Assembly: GCF_910596095.1 (NCBI RefSeq)
Contig: NC_056540.1
Location: forward strand, 15,650,501-15,714,500
DNA from: Thunnus maccoyii
Lineage: Eukaryota > Chordata > Actinopteri > Scombriformes > Scombridae
DNA: 64,000 bases
Reading direction: 5' to 3'
In this document: piece after piece, positions 1 to 11,831 of the stretch
Numbering within the stretch: position 1 is the stretch's first letter
Layout: every line of letters begins with the position of its first letter
Notes under the pieces: generated by a model
The model's database searches: none
What the model saw: only the letters and a program-made list of their open reading frames with translations
Told to the model about the DNA's origin: nothing
Translations under genes and position numbers: made by a program

Positions 1-90
1 TCAGGCAGAGGCTATGGAGTTGATGGATTCAGTGGTCTCAGTTGTTGATGAGGTACGTTACCGTGTCTTAGTATTAGCATTTTGACTCAC

Positions 91-3000
91 CACATGGTCT
101 GCATGGAAACAGGCTTAAAAATTCTGGTCTCTTCCGCTGAGGTCACACTAAAACCGCTGTGAACAGAAAAAGAGAAACACAAAAGAGAAAAAAGAAGTAA
201 TGATGAGACTGTTGAGCTACGAAGCGGACTGACAATGACGACAGAGTGAAATGATTCAATTTATTCGGTGCAAATTAGTGATGGTTGGCGTGGAGACAGA
301 GGAGTGAAAATGTGAGGATAGAAAAGAAAGAGAGAAAACCAAATTAGCACAGTTGGAGGTGTGATCTAGCCTTTTGAGCGTAGACACGCTGGTGCGACAT
401 GGTGAGCGATCAAAGCGTCTAATACGACACTTGGCATGTGACATCATCGGATTAGTTCAAACACAGCAGTCAGCAGCAGGGCCACCATACCACGTCACCC
501 TGACTGATTTTAGACCTGCAAAATTCTCAGTTCCAGCTCGCTACATCCTCATACGGAGAGTTGGCACATTTGTAACAGATACTGTAATGAGTGGCCACAA
601 GCCAAAAACAGCCTCAAACATTTCAATCATATCATATCTGGAATCTCAGGTGTTTAAACAAGACACTAAAGCTGAGCTGAAGTAGGAGTAAGAGGCTATT
701 TAGCATATTTACAAGAAAGTAACCACAGCTAAACTCTCACTAACCCTTACGTACTGACATAGTAAGAAACCAGTCATACTTTACTTTCACTTCACTGTAA
801 AAACACATGATCTCCCTGCTTATGTAAGGGTCTGAGGGAGTGATAGGAGCAGTTGTAATTTATGGAGAATGATTCGACTCCACAAATAGAGACATTACTC
901 ATTCACATTATCTCTGGCCAGAATCCCAGATATCAGGCTGCACCGTCTGTGCCGCGGCTTCACACACACACACACTCCTCACTTGTGCTTCTATCCTTTA
1001 AACGTAATCTTCAATCCCTTCTCAAAAGGGTTTCTTACCCATCTCCGTCCAGATACACCTGTGTGTCACTCCATATCGGCAGAACCAGGCCGATGGTGCA
1101 CTGATCACTGCGAAGAGGACAGAGAGGACAGAGAAACAAGACAAGGAAGGAAGTTCAGCTGACTGGTTCTTGTTTGTCAAAGGTTTCACCAGAAATTGTT
1201 AACTGAATGGAAATAGTATCTTGTGTACTCTGTGTGAAAGGGTACACCTGTATCTCTGTTACACACACCTGTCTGAGTTAGGGAAATCCATGCCGAGCAG
1301 GATGCTCTCCTGTTTGCTGCTGAGGGTGGAGACGACGATCAGATACCTGACTCTGACCGTGCTGACTGACTCCAGCTGCACCGCCTGCACGACAGCGTAC
1401 AAGAGGATGAGATCAGGAGACGGAGTCAGAGGATGTTTGAGACAGAAAGGAGAGCATCATGCCCGAGGCTCAGTTAAATTAATGAAATATGAGTGCTACA
1501 TGTCGCAGTTTCTCATTAAAGCCTGTTAACACACTGTGCAAAATATCCTGTGCAGTATATTTTCCTTGGCCTTCCTGGGAAATCACATCAAGGAAGTTAA
1601 TGTCATGTTTACGGAGTAACTCTAGCTATTGGCTATTGTCCACTTAAAGGAGCATACCAGTTTTTTTGTTTTAGCCCATTAATTTCAAATATTGTATACT
1701 TCACATTACCAATTACCGTTTTCCATGGCAAACATTGTGTTTAACATTGATCCCTCATCATCTATATCAATATATTTCTGGGTAATCCGTCAGATTTTAA
1801 CAAAGTTCCATTAATAATGCACGGTAACACAGCTTAAAATACAGATTACTTTAAAAAAGCTTTTACAGTGGAGTGTCCAAGTGCTTGTGGAAACAATGTC
1901 TGTAGCTGAACAACAAACTTTTGAATGTAAAGTTTTGTTTCTTGTTTGTTTATCCTCCTGTATTTTATTTATTCATGATTTCAGTGACAATGCTATGCAA
2001 TAACAAAGCTGGAACAAAAGGGTTCAGTGTGATAGTGTGATAGATACTTATATCCAACATTCTTCAAGTCGCTCCAAGATTTTCATATTTTAGTGATGAC
2101 ATTAATCCTGCAGTTTCCTGGAGAGCTGTGTGGTGAGTATGGTTCTTCGAAGGAGTATTCACCTTATAAGGTTAGTGTAAAACTGACACGCTGCTGCCCT
2201 TAAAACTGCAATATTTCTGACTGTCTGAGGTATCTCAGCCACAGCACACTTTCCACCTAGTGCTGCACCAGTAAATCATAAAACTATCAAGATTCTTTTC
2301 TTCCACAATCAAATAAAGTTGATCGGGTGTGATTGAGTGTCTGTTCTGACGCATCAAATCAAGCTCAGGCCAGTTTACAGGTAAACTGCTGAACACAATT
2401 ACATGTTTAAAGCTTATGCGTGATCGATCACGTCAAATAGCTTCCAGCTGCCCTTTGACTCAGCGATAGGTTAGTTTTAATACATAAAATATCAATCACT
2501 TAAGTGCTGCTCACTGCTCTGTTTTTGGTTTACAGCAAAAGATATCCATAATGCTTAAAGATTATGCACAAAGTTTGCAAAAATGTGAAAAAAATAAATA
2601 AGAGGGAGGGAAATTTCCCATCCTAATCTGTTCAATAAGTGCTTGAACTGAACATCTTCTGGCCTCAACCTGACAAATGATGTTTATGAAACAAACCAGG
2701 TTACTTCTGTTAGTAAACAGGAGCCAGCTGCACCAGCTGTTCGTACATTAAAACCTAGCTTAGTTATTAGTTTATTTAGTTTAGTTTAGTTTATTTGATC
2801 TTTTGGCTCCTAAAACTGTTATTTGTGGAAGTTATGTTAAAGCTTGTGACGCTACAGTGACTTCCTGTTTACACGGTCGATTGCTTCTCATTGGACAGCA
2901 CTTGGACAGATGTTTCCTAGCAACCAATCAACACATAACCGAAGTGTTTACTAGATAAGACATTTCTTAAGTTTAGTTATAATGGTGCAACCTGATTTAG

Positions 3001-4750
3001 TAAATCACTTTACACCCAAGCTTAGTGACGGATTTATAAACATCCAGTCCTGATTACTAAGAGAAGTACTAACAGATTTATTTGTGGACGACATTTTTAT
3101 TTACTGATCTGATCCTGCAACACGTGTGTGAATATGAAGCCTCACCAGCTTGATGGTATCTTCTGGTCTGAGCAGTTCAAACATGGCATGAAGGTGTCTG
3201 TGTCGTAAGCTTGACGCTCCGACTGTTTGCTTCAGGGGAGAAGTCTCCTCATGGAGCCCCTCTATCTTGCCATCCTCCAACAGGAGGACTGCACCCTTCA
3301 CAAGGGCAAAGCTCTCCCTAAAGACCCACAGAGACCAGTTAGTTGAACGCGAAAGGTCGTCATCTTGTTGGGGCTGTAATTTAGAACATACACCTACCTT
3401 TTCTGAAGTCTCCCTCTTCTTTGGAGGCTTTCATCCTTAAGAAGTAAAATAAATCACATGAAAGCCTCATAAAGAAAATGAAAAAACATTAAAACTCTTT
3501 TGTGTTTGTGTGTGATTTGTCAGCAACGTCACAAGCCAAGTTCTTAGCACGTGCTGGAGTTGTAAAATACTTTGAAATGAGAGAACTGCACACTGTTTCT
3601 AATGCACCTAAAAATCATATTTAAGAACATGTTTAAAAGTGTTTAAACAAGCTTTCTGAGAACATTGGAAGCAGTGTGCGTGATGTTGTCCCTTTTTTAA
3701 AAATGTTTGGATACAAACGGCCGGAAAAGTGTGAAGTAATTTCTCGAGTGAAATGTGGTGCAACACTGATAAGGTGCAGTGGAAGAAGTGAGGAGACAGA
3801 CACAAATAGCGATATGTAAACAGAAGGAAAAGGGGGGGGAAGATAAAAACAAAGAGACTGGCAGTGAAATTAGAGAAAAGAGAAATACAATGCAAGAGAG
3901 AGGGAGGGTGAAAGAAAGCAAAGGAGAGAGAGAAAGAGAAGTAGCTGCAGTAACAAGGGTTTAAGGAAAAAGAAACTTGAGATAGTAACATTACCTGTTA
4001 CGCAACTGACAAGTCCAGACAGAGTCAAGAAAAAAAAAAATTAAAGAGGAGAAGTGGACAGGAGCCAGGAGAAGAACGATGAGGGTTTGAAGAAGAAAGA
4101 AAAAAAAAAGGAGAGAACACAAGTTAAGATAATAGAGTGATTAGATTCTGTGACAAAATATGCAAAGAAATGAGACTCGGACCCACAGTCAGGTCATTTA
4201 AAGTTTAGTTGGTGATGATAAAGATAAAGCAGAAAGTTAAATCTTCATTAATAGAGTGACAGGATGAGAGGAGATAAAAGTCAGAGACAGAAGCTGATGG
4301 TACAGTGAGCATTTAAACAAGCTGAATGTGATCCAATCACTCTCTGATATCGCTGTAATGAATGTGAGTGAGAGATAAACCAATTTAATATGAAACTATA
4401 TCTGCAGCGTGTTTGCCCTGTGAGTCTATCAGTGCAATCACAGCCTGAGCAACAAATGAAAAACTAAACAAGCTCTTTATCAAGCAGGGAAATGTAGTGA
4501 TGACATCCAAAGAGGGACACACGCTCATTAACTCTTCATGCAGAACTTGCAGGGTTGAGCATGAAACAGCTCATTGTTGGTGTACTGAGTACCTCTTTGT
4601 GAAGGGTAAACAACTTCATATCTGAAGATATGATGCAAACATCCTGACTTTTGAGTGTTTGTGTGTGTGTATGTGTGTTGTGGGGCGGGTGACTGAACTC
4701 ACTGGAGCGGTGGCGATGGATGGGATCCTGTGCAGGGTCAACAGAGCCAT
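91..4750 (-). CDS. ssh3: Slingshot-type protein phosphatase, SSH3-like (5' exons only)
   Basis: Slingshot phosphatases dephosphorylate and activate cofilin/ADF and so control actin turnover. Six coding exons are visible, 5' to 3' on the minus strand: 4750-4703 (start MALLTLHRIPSIATAP), 3435-3398, 3317-3146, 1384-1269, 1107-1039 and 156-91. All have AG/GT borders and their phases join without a break, giving about 169 residues. Diagnostic pieces are ESFALVKGAVLLLEDG, HLHAMFELLRPEDTIKL, VRYLIVVSTL, LLGMDFPNSD, LWSDTQVYLDGDG-like IWSDTQVYLDGDG, and FKPVSMQTMW. These are the conserved N-terminal slingshot domain. FPNSD and SDTQVYLDGDG resemble SSH3 more than SSH1 or SSH2, by memory of the human proteins. 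The tyrosine-phosphatase domain with its HCxxGxxR loop must lie to the left of the window. Paralogue choice is inference; slingshot identity is firm. Confidence 0.9.
3770..4140. repeat. Purine-rich low-complexity tract in ssh3 intron 1
   Basis: The plus strand is dominated by A and G for roughly 370 nt (GAGAGAGAAAG-type motifs, several A9-A10 runs), so the ssh3 sense strand is pyrimidine-rich. Open frames here (for example 3779-3964) are composition artefacts and not genes. Confidence 0.7.
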
Positions 4751-5939
4751 TGCACAGTACAGATCTCTCTCTCTCTCCACTAAACCTGCTGTTGCTGGCA
4801 GGTTCAGACAGGCTCTGCAAGTTCCTCAGCCAAAAGCGTGCCGTGGGCGGGTCGAATACAACTGATAATAAATTTTTACTTTTTTTTTTTTCTGAAATGA
4901 CACACAGTAAGAGACAATGACTTCTCAGTGCTATTGGTTTGATAAGATCTAATAAATACACTTCATATCAGATGTTATTGAGGGAGAGTCTGACGACGGC
5001 AAGTTCCTGATGTATTTCACTGCAGGTAGGTTTGGGCAAACTGAGGATAGATATCATGAGGCGACTGGGATTTTGTTTGTTGACATCACTGGATTTACAT
5101 GATTTTTGCATCAATGTGATGAAGTGCATTGATATGTGAGTAATTCAACTCACTAGATTAACGGGAAATAAATGTTCTCATCTAGTTGTTTTATCTATAA
5201 AAGGTTTCTCGAATAAGTTTACAGGTTAAATAATGTAACGCTGTGCATCTTAATACACTGATATGAAATCACATACACTGTAAAAGTAGATTTTGTCCAT
5301 ATCACCCACCCTCAGTGAAGGCAGAATTTATTGTACTCAGTATAGAAGAAGACATGTTCCTTCAGTGCCACATCATCTTTATAGTGTACATAATAAAAAC
5401 AGGCAAGCATGAAAAGGGTGTAGTAGGACAAGACAAAATGATACAAAATATTAATAATAAAGATAAAATGCTAATGATTAAGTTCCTACTTGTGCTATAT
5501 AGATAAGGTGTAATGACTGCACTGCACGTTACCACACTGAAGAAAATGTCTGTTTTGAACAGTTTTCACAGCCACATACTGTAAGTAGAGATTATTAAAT
5601 TACACCATATTAAGCTGAGTAAAATCTTCAAAAAGGGTTTCCTGAGGCAACACTGGCAGTCTGCGGTCTGCTGACCGTCAATAAGACATTGAATAGTGTG
5701 GAAACGCCTGACAGCCAATGTGTGACATGGCTTCAGCTCCTTGCATGCAGATTAACACAAGGACTTCTACTGTGTTGCTGGCATTGTTAGCAGGTGAGTA
5801 ATAATCAGATCGAGCTGGTTTGAACCCGACTGACGAGCTGAAAACAGCCCCGCGGTTCGTTACTGCAACCAGCCATGAAGCCTGCTCTTCTTCCCAGCTA
5901 GCCCGAGGAAACAGCTGGCGGTAACGTAGCTGCTGCTGG
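4751..5939. other. Upstream ssh3 intron or flank, no gene seen
   Basis: Sequence between the first ssh3 coding exon and the CpG-rich candidate promoter. It is mostly AT-rich. Short open frames on both strands show neither coding-like composition nor paired splice sites. One plus-strand open stretch near 5730-5795 ends in a good donor, but no partner exon was found. Most likely the intron between the 5' non-coding exon and the start-codon exon. Confidence 0.4.
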
Positions 5940-6265
5940 TGTGTCCAGGGGGAAAAAAACACACACAGAGAATATATAAAAACCCCAGACAGAAGACACA
6001 TTTCTCACCTTTTTCCCACACTGGGTCCCCACGCCGATTTCCTGCTTTTAGCGCCGACTTGCTTGTTCCTCAAGTTGCTGCTGACTGCTCCTTATTCCGC
6101 CCTCTGTAGCTTTCTGTCTAGGGTGAGGACTTCACCATTTACAGCTCCTCGGCTGCAGTGGAGGGTGTACCACCGAGCCACAGCTGCAGCCCGAGTGGGA
6201 GGAGGGAGAGGGAAACGCAAGGAGACGACAGTGACGCCATACGCAAGCAAACTTTAAGGTACGTC
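5940..6265 (-). promoter_or_regulatory. Candidate ssh3 promoter and 5' non-coding exon
   Basis: CpG dinucleotides cluster between about 5840 and 6260, unlike the AT-rich flanks. On the minus strand a consensus donor (GGAAAAAG then GTGAGAAA) ends a possible non-coding exon at 6009. It lies about 1.2 kb upstream of the first ssh3 coding exon, in the right orientation. No cap-site evidence is possible from sequence alone, so the role is inferred. Confidence 0.4.
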
Positions 6266-8114
6266 CACCACGCGGGAGCCAATTTAAAAAAAAAGCTCAT
6301 TTTATCTTCTGCGTTTAAAGTGAATCGGTCATCTCTCTAAAATCTTTTAATATATATTTCAGTCATTAAGACTACTTCGTTGCGTCTAACACTTTTATGA
6401 GACACTATTTTACTCTCTGTCACTTATTTTTTTAGTATCCACTCCAAAGGAAAATATAATTTATACTCAAAATCTACTACAAAGCGATATAGTTATTGGG
6501 TGATCAATAAAAAAATGGATATCAATATATTTGTTTTGGGGCTGGCTGTCAGTGGTGGAAGAAGTATTCGGATCTAAGTAAAAGTAGAAATGCCACTATG
6601 TAAAAATACTCCATCACAAGTAAATGTCCAGCATTAAAATCTTACTTAAATGAAAGCATTAAATATTGGCAGTAACAAAAGCATTTATGCAACAGAATAT
6701 AAATATTTAGAATATTTGATTGTTATTACTGATCTTAACATGCAAACTATAGATGTCAAACAAATGCAGTTAAGTAAAAAGTACAATTTTCCTGTAGTAG
6801 ATATAATTGCATAAAGTACTAGTAAAGTACTTCCAAACTGTACTTACAGTACTATGCGGCCTAAATCTACATACTTTACACTATTGCTTGCTGCTGATAT
6901 CAATATTCTCAAAAACAAACAAAATGTATTTGGGAAGAAACTTCTAATTCCTAGATTTTGTAAAATCGCAATGCGCATGCGTCATACTGTCGGAGCGCGC
7001 TATTGTTACGACATTGTCCGCTCCTTCTTTTAGTTTACGATCCCAGGAAGCAAACTCGAAGGAGAAACGTAAACATGCCCTTACTAGGATGACATGCCCA
7101 GGGATTTTATGCTGTATTTTGTGCTTAAACCTAATTTAAAAATCTATAAATTTTATATACTATATATAGCAAGTTTTCATGCTCATGCTGTAAGACTGAC
7201 ATGACCTTTTGGCTCCAACGTCACAATTTACTTCCAAATAAATGTATAAAGAGAACTGCACAGAGCCAGGAGAGTATGACTGATTACTGATTTACCTTTG
7301 CTGATCCTTTTACTACAAATTTTACAATTCACGTCCTGACCAACAGGATGACAGAGAAAACATTTAACATTAAATCACATTACCTGTGATTTACAACAAA
7401 GAGGTACAACAACAATTGTCATACAAAAAAAGTTAAAAAAACAAAAACAAAAAACAAAACAAAAAACAACTTTGCACAAGCCAGAAGAGTCCAAAGTCCA
7501 TTCATTGTAAGTCCTTTTAGACTTCAGATAAAATGTACTTCTTTTAAAATACCGAAAATCTTTTCTTTTCACATCATTGATTCAACAATAAATCGATGAA
7601 AGCAGGTTTGGAGCCAGACCATCTAGATTTGTGGATGTGGAATTTACCAAGAATGATCAGCAGCTGAACTGTATTATTATAATTATATACAACTATAATT
7701 ATATAGATTATATAACCCACTGAACACTAGCCTAAATATAACATCACATCAAATACATCAATCTGTACACTAGTCCCCATTTTCAGATTTATAAAGTTTT
7801 GTATATCTAACCAAATACATTTGAATGAGCGCGGTAGAAAAAACAAATTAAATATTGTTTACCATATGATTTGCAATAAAACAGACGAATAGTTCAACCG
7901 GACCTCGATGGGTTAATCAGCTACAATTTCACGCCTGCGCAGTGCGGTGAACTGAAGTGCTTCCTGCTTGCTGTATCGCGGTGCTGTCACTGTGAATGTA
8001 GCAAGCGGTGAAGGTTAAAGTAGTAGACGTGCAACTCTGAGACGTGCGTCCTGTCCAGAAAGTTACATTGTATGTCCGAAGAGGACTTGTGATACTTTCT
8101 GTCCGTAAAGTGGG
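6266..8114. other. Intergenic region between ssh3 and grhpr (head-to-head)
   Basis: The two flanking genes are transcribed away from each other. The stretch holds one teleost interspersed repeat (6549-6880) and a short GC-rich island near 6965-7030 with a palindromic GCGCATGCGT motif resembling an NRF1 site. An A-rich low-complexity run lies at 7430-7475. CpG and GCGC content rises again at 7920-8060, just before grhpr, with TGCGCAGTGCG near 7935; this is probably the grhpr core promoter. No exon with paired splice signals was found. Confidence 0.5.
6549..6880. repeat. Teleost interspersed repeat, probably a non-autonomous DNA element
   Basis: The stretch opens with GTGGTGGAAGAAGTATTCGG and continues with AAGTAAAAGTAG and a TACTCCATCACAAGTAAATG-like segment. 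I recognise this as a very common dispersed sequence in percomorph genomes. The right part (AAAGTACTAGTAAAGTACTT) is rich in inverted versions of the same AGTA words. It has no coding capacity. The exact family and ends cannot be fixed without a repeat library. Confidence 0.55.
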
Positions 8115-10904
8115 ATGCAAACAGTGGGGAAACTCATGAAGGTTTTCGTGACGAGGCGCATCCCGCAGGAGGGAATGAAGATCCTGTCAGCAGCTGGAGT
8201 GTATGAACTGAACTGTTACTTTACATTGACAAGGCAGCATAGCATATATCAGCAGACTGAGTGGCTGGACTTCTACCTGGCTGACTAACTATCCTTTCAT
8301 TTCAGCTTGGCACATTTATTTATGATACTGTAGTAGTGAGTAACCTAAATCCACTTAAATGCCTGATTGATGATATCTCATGCATATGGTCCCTCTCTGT
8401 CTCCATGGAAACAGGTGTGAGGTGTGTCTGTGGGACTCAGATGAACCTGTACCCAGAGCAGAGCTGCTCAAAGGTGTGCAGGGGGCTCACGGTCTCCTGT
8501 GTCTGCTGTCAGACAAGATCGATGTGGAGGTCCTGGATGCTGCAGGTACTCATCATGGTCCTCTCATGGCAGGGCAGGGTTAGAACTGGGCCATTGTGCA
8601 GATCAATAAGACAATTGATACATTTACTTTATTACATCAAGATAATCAGCTCACCATCAAAACTGCTGTCCAGGGAGTCTTGGGTTCATATATGGCTACA
8701 ACTAATGATATGAATGATATGAAACAGAGAAAAGCAACAAATCCACACATTTGAGAGGCTGGACTCTGATATTTTTGGCATTTGTGCTTGATAAATTGAC
8801 TTAGATCGAATATTTCTATTAATTTGATTTAATTAATTGATCAATCCACTAATTGTTTTAGCTTTAAAACATATCAAACAGTAGTAATATTCTGCACAGT
8901 CTGTTCACAATCACATGAGCTAGTGTCTGGATTTCAGTTTTTCAGCTGATCTGTTTCTGATCTCAGGGCCAAACCTGAAAGTAATCAGCACCTTGTCTGT
9001 GGGATTTGACCACATGGCTATGGATGAAATTAAAAAACGGTAGGTAACATTAAAAAAAACTGACAAAACTGGCTTTATACTGTTATGAGGAAGATCTACA
9101 TGGTTTCTAAGTTATATTGCTGTTTGTTTTCAGTGGTATACGTGTGGGATACACTCCAGATGTCCTGACTGACGCCACAGCAGAACTGACTGTGGCTCTG
9201 CTGCTGGCTACAGCTCGCAGGTTACCTGAAGGAGTGGAGGAGGTCAAGAAGTGAGTCCTACCAAGTTACATATTTACACTAAACAGTGTCTACTGTGGTT
9301 GTGATGGTCTTTCTGTTACCTTTTAACCAAAAGTGCAAGTAATTGCCTTAATGTCGTCACACCGTCACCTCTTTGTCTTGTTTTCTGTCTCTCAGTGGTG
9401 GCTGGAGCTCCTGGAAGCCACTCTGGCTGTGTGGTTATGGCCTCTCTGGCAGCACAGTGGGAGTCATTGGACTGGGACGCATTGGTAAGCCTCGCTGTTA
9501 TTATTGCTTCATTTACTTTGGCGCTGCACCTTCAGTACCCTTAGGGTATGATATCGTGTGACTAGATCCTGCAGCCAAATCCTGTGTTATATATCTAACA
9601 AGCAAGGTGTGATGTTCATTTTTCTGTTTTAAGAGTTGCTCGCAGGTTAACAAGACAGTAACTGGTGCTGTCTGTGTTCAGGTATGGCCATTGCTCGCAG
9701 ACTCATGCCGTTTGGAGTGAAGAGGCTGTTATATTCTGGGAGAACAGCCAAGGCAGGCGCTGCTGAGCTAAATGGAGAGTTTGGTAAGAAAAAGGAGAGA
9801 AACTTGCGCAGTGAAAGGAGAATGATTAAAAGCAGAGTGTGGTATAGAGGACTGGACAGAAGAAAATCAAATACTATGAACCTATCTAATGAAAATAAGT
9901 GGTTTTGGTTAGTCAGTTTGGTTATTTTATTTGTTCTCTTTATAGGCAGGTTATTATGTTTTACAGGCTTGTAAAACCAACTGCTATATTAAATCTTTCA
10001 TTCCTCCTGTTGTTTGACTACCAAATGCTCTGTAGCTCTTAGAATTGTCATTGTTGGTAGATGTTTTATCTGATGTTTTTTTTTTCCTTTTGTGTGTTGT
10101 ATATTTTATTATCATTTTGTTCATTTGTATGTGTTGTGTGTACACTAGCTGCTCCAAACCACAATTTGTTTGGAGCAGCTAGTGGGATTAATAAAATTGT
10201 CTGTATTGTAATATATTTCCTCCCTTCCTCTCCTCTGTTTCGTACAGTTCCTCTGGACACACTCGTGACTGAGAGCGACTTCATTGTTGTTTCCTGCTCT
10301 CTGACACCAGAAACTCAGGGAATGTGTGACAAGGCCTTCTTCAGCAAGATGAAAAACACCGCTGTCTTCGTCAACTCGAGCAGGTAAATTCCAAAGCACC
10401 GCCCACAGCGCCCACTCTGGGAAAAGCACTGATTTGGAAATTCACTTTGTACCGATGCACTTCGGCAGCTGTCATGTAACTTCAACAATCATATATGTTT
10501 ACTGTTAAAGTACAAGAGGATGAAGATGTGGTGGTTTGTTTCTTATAGGGGGGCTGTGGTGAACCAGGAGGACCTGTATGAGGCTTTGAAGAGCGGCCAG
10601 ATAGCTGCAGCTGGATTGGATGTCACAACACCTGAGCCACTCCCAACAAACCACCCCCTTCTTACACTCAAAAACTGTGGTGAGTAGACAGGATTTTTAT
10701 ATATAAAATGCAGATTTTTATATAAAATTTTGCCTTGCTTTTCTCTTTAATGCTATTTTCTGTCCTCTCTTACCTCGTGCAGTGGTGTTGCCTCACATCG
10801 GCAGTGCCACCTACTCCACAAGAGGCATCATGGCTGCCTTGACGGCCCGAAACCTGCTGGGTGGTTTACAGGGAACCGACATGCCCAGTGAACTCACCTT
10901 CTAG
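8115..10904 (+). CDS. grhpr: Glyoxylate reductase/hydroxypyruvate reductase
   Basis: GRHPR reduces glyoxylate to glycolate and hydroxypyruvate to D-glycerate with NAD(P)H, keeping glyoxylate from becoming oxalate. Nine exons: 8115-8200, 8415-8545, 8967-9039, 9134-9250, 9396-9484, 9682-9783, 10248-10383, 10549-10679 and 10783-10904. All have GT-AG borders, summing to 987 nt and 328 residues, the same length as the human enzyme. Visible motifs are [43 protein letters not shown], and the Rossmann loop GLGRIGMAIARR. The catalytic triad of the D-2-hydroxyacid dehydrogenase family is present: Arg in NSSRGAVVNQ, Glu in [11 protein letters not shown] and His293 in LPHIGSAT. No defect was seen. The upstream Met ([10 protein letters not shown]) was chosen because its exon phase and position match mammalian GRHPR; MKVFV is an internal alternative. 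Tail-to-tail with zbtb5. Confidence 0.97.
10144..10183. repeat. Perfect 15-bp inverted repeat (hairpin) in grhpr intron 6
   Basis: ACTAGCTGCTCCAAA at 10144-10158 is exactly reverse-complementary to 10169-10183, separated by a 10-nt loop whose first and last bases also pair. It lies about 65 nt upstream of the exon 7 acceptor. It could be a remnant of a small palindromic element or a structured intronic sequence; no function is shown. Confidence 0.85.
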
Positions 10905-11433
10905 AGCCTGAAACCGAGCTGCTGTGCCTTCAGCCTGCTCTGATGCTACCTGGATATCAGATGGTCTCAAATGTGAAATCAAAGTGGTGAAGGGATAAAA
11001 ACATACTGGACTGCAATCAAAACTAAGAATACTAATATAATTCAGACAAGCTCAGATAACGTTTACATCATGTCATTTAAACTTGATGTTTTCATAGATA
11101 TTAATTGCACTCTGAGTATACAGCTTGCATTTGTGAGGAAGGAAATGTTCTTATGTAATTTCAAGTTCTTAAAAAAGAAGCTAACAGCACTCCTTAAAAT
11201 GATTAACCTTAACATGAAACACGCCATACTTTCTCAGCCTTATGTGGAAGGTTGCAGTTAAATTGCATTGAATTCATTTGTTGCATTTAAAATGACTCCT
11301 ATAAAACAGAATCAGTGGTTTGGTATCTCTGTCTTTATAAAAGTAATTCTTGCCAGAAAGATTAGCGTAACACTTTTTAGTCTGCACTTTATACAAATGG
11401 TAACACTCAGCACTCCAGTTTTGTATAAAATGG

Positions 11434-11439
11434 AATAAA
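11434..11439 (+). terminator. Candidate polyadenylation signal of grhpr
   Basis: Canonical AATAAA about 530 nt after the grhpr stop codon, followed within 35 nt by a T/GT-rich stretch (TTTGTGTGTTTT). It is the first canonical hexamer well placed in the 3' flank, so the grhpr 3' UTR is probably about 0.55 kb. Confidence 0.5.
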
Positions 11440-11831
11440 ATTCATGATTTATTTTAAATGCAAACCTCTTTGTGTGTTTTAGAAATTGCTCACACTCTTG
11501 AAAAAAATGGACATAAATGAAACAACATGAAGTGCATCATTTATTCTCATCAGTCTTCAAGAAGCAGTGATATAAACCAAGTTATCCTCTGGGAGTATTT
11601 TCAGTGCATTTACTTCTATTTAATTTCATGGGAAAAAAACATAACAGCATGGTTGAGAATAAAAAAATCATTAAATAACTTAAGATATACATCCGAAATT
11701 GACTGTTGAATTTGCTTTCGACATAAAATAAAGAACTGATTGAAGAAGTGTTTGTGGTAATACATAATTAAGTTTCCACTGTTCATTTTTTCAAATATCT
11801 GTCTCCAGCCAGGTAAACGACTCTTATCAGA

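Noticed and set aside
1-60. Plus-strand open stretch QAEAMELMDSVVSVVDE followed by GTACGT, looking like the end of an exon
   Set aside because: Only 50 nt are visible, no partner exon is recognised, and the interval should be ssh3 intron after the exon at 91-156. The reverse strand gives no acceptor that would complete the expected Trp codon.
5726-5795. Plus-strand ATG with a hydrophobic run (MASAPCMQINTRTSTVLLAL) ending in a GTGAGT donor
   Set aside because: Looks like a signal peptide exon, but no downstream exon or protein similarity was found and it runs antisense to the ssh3 5' region.
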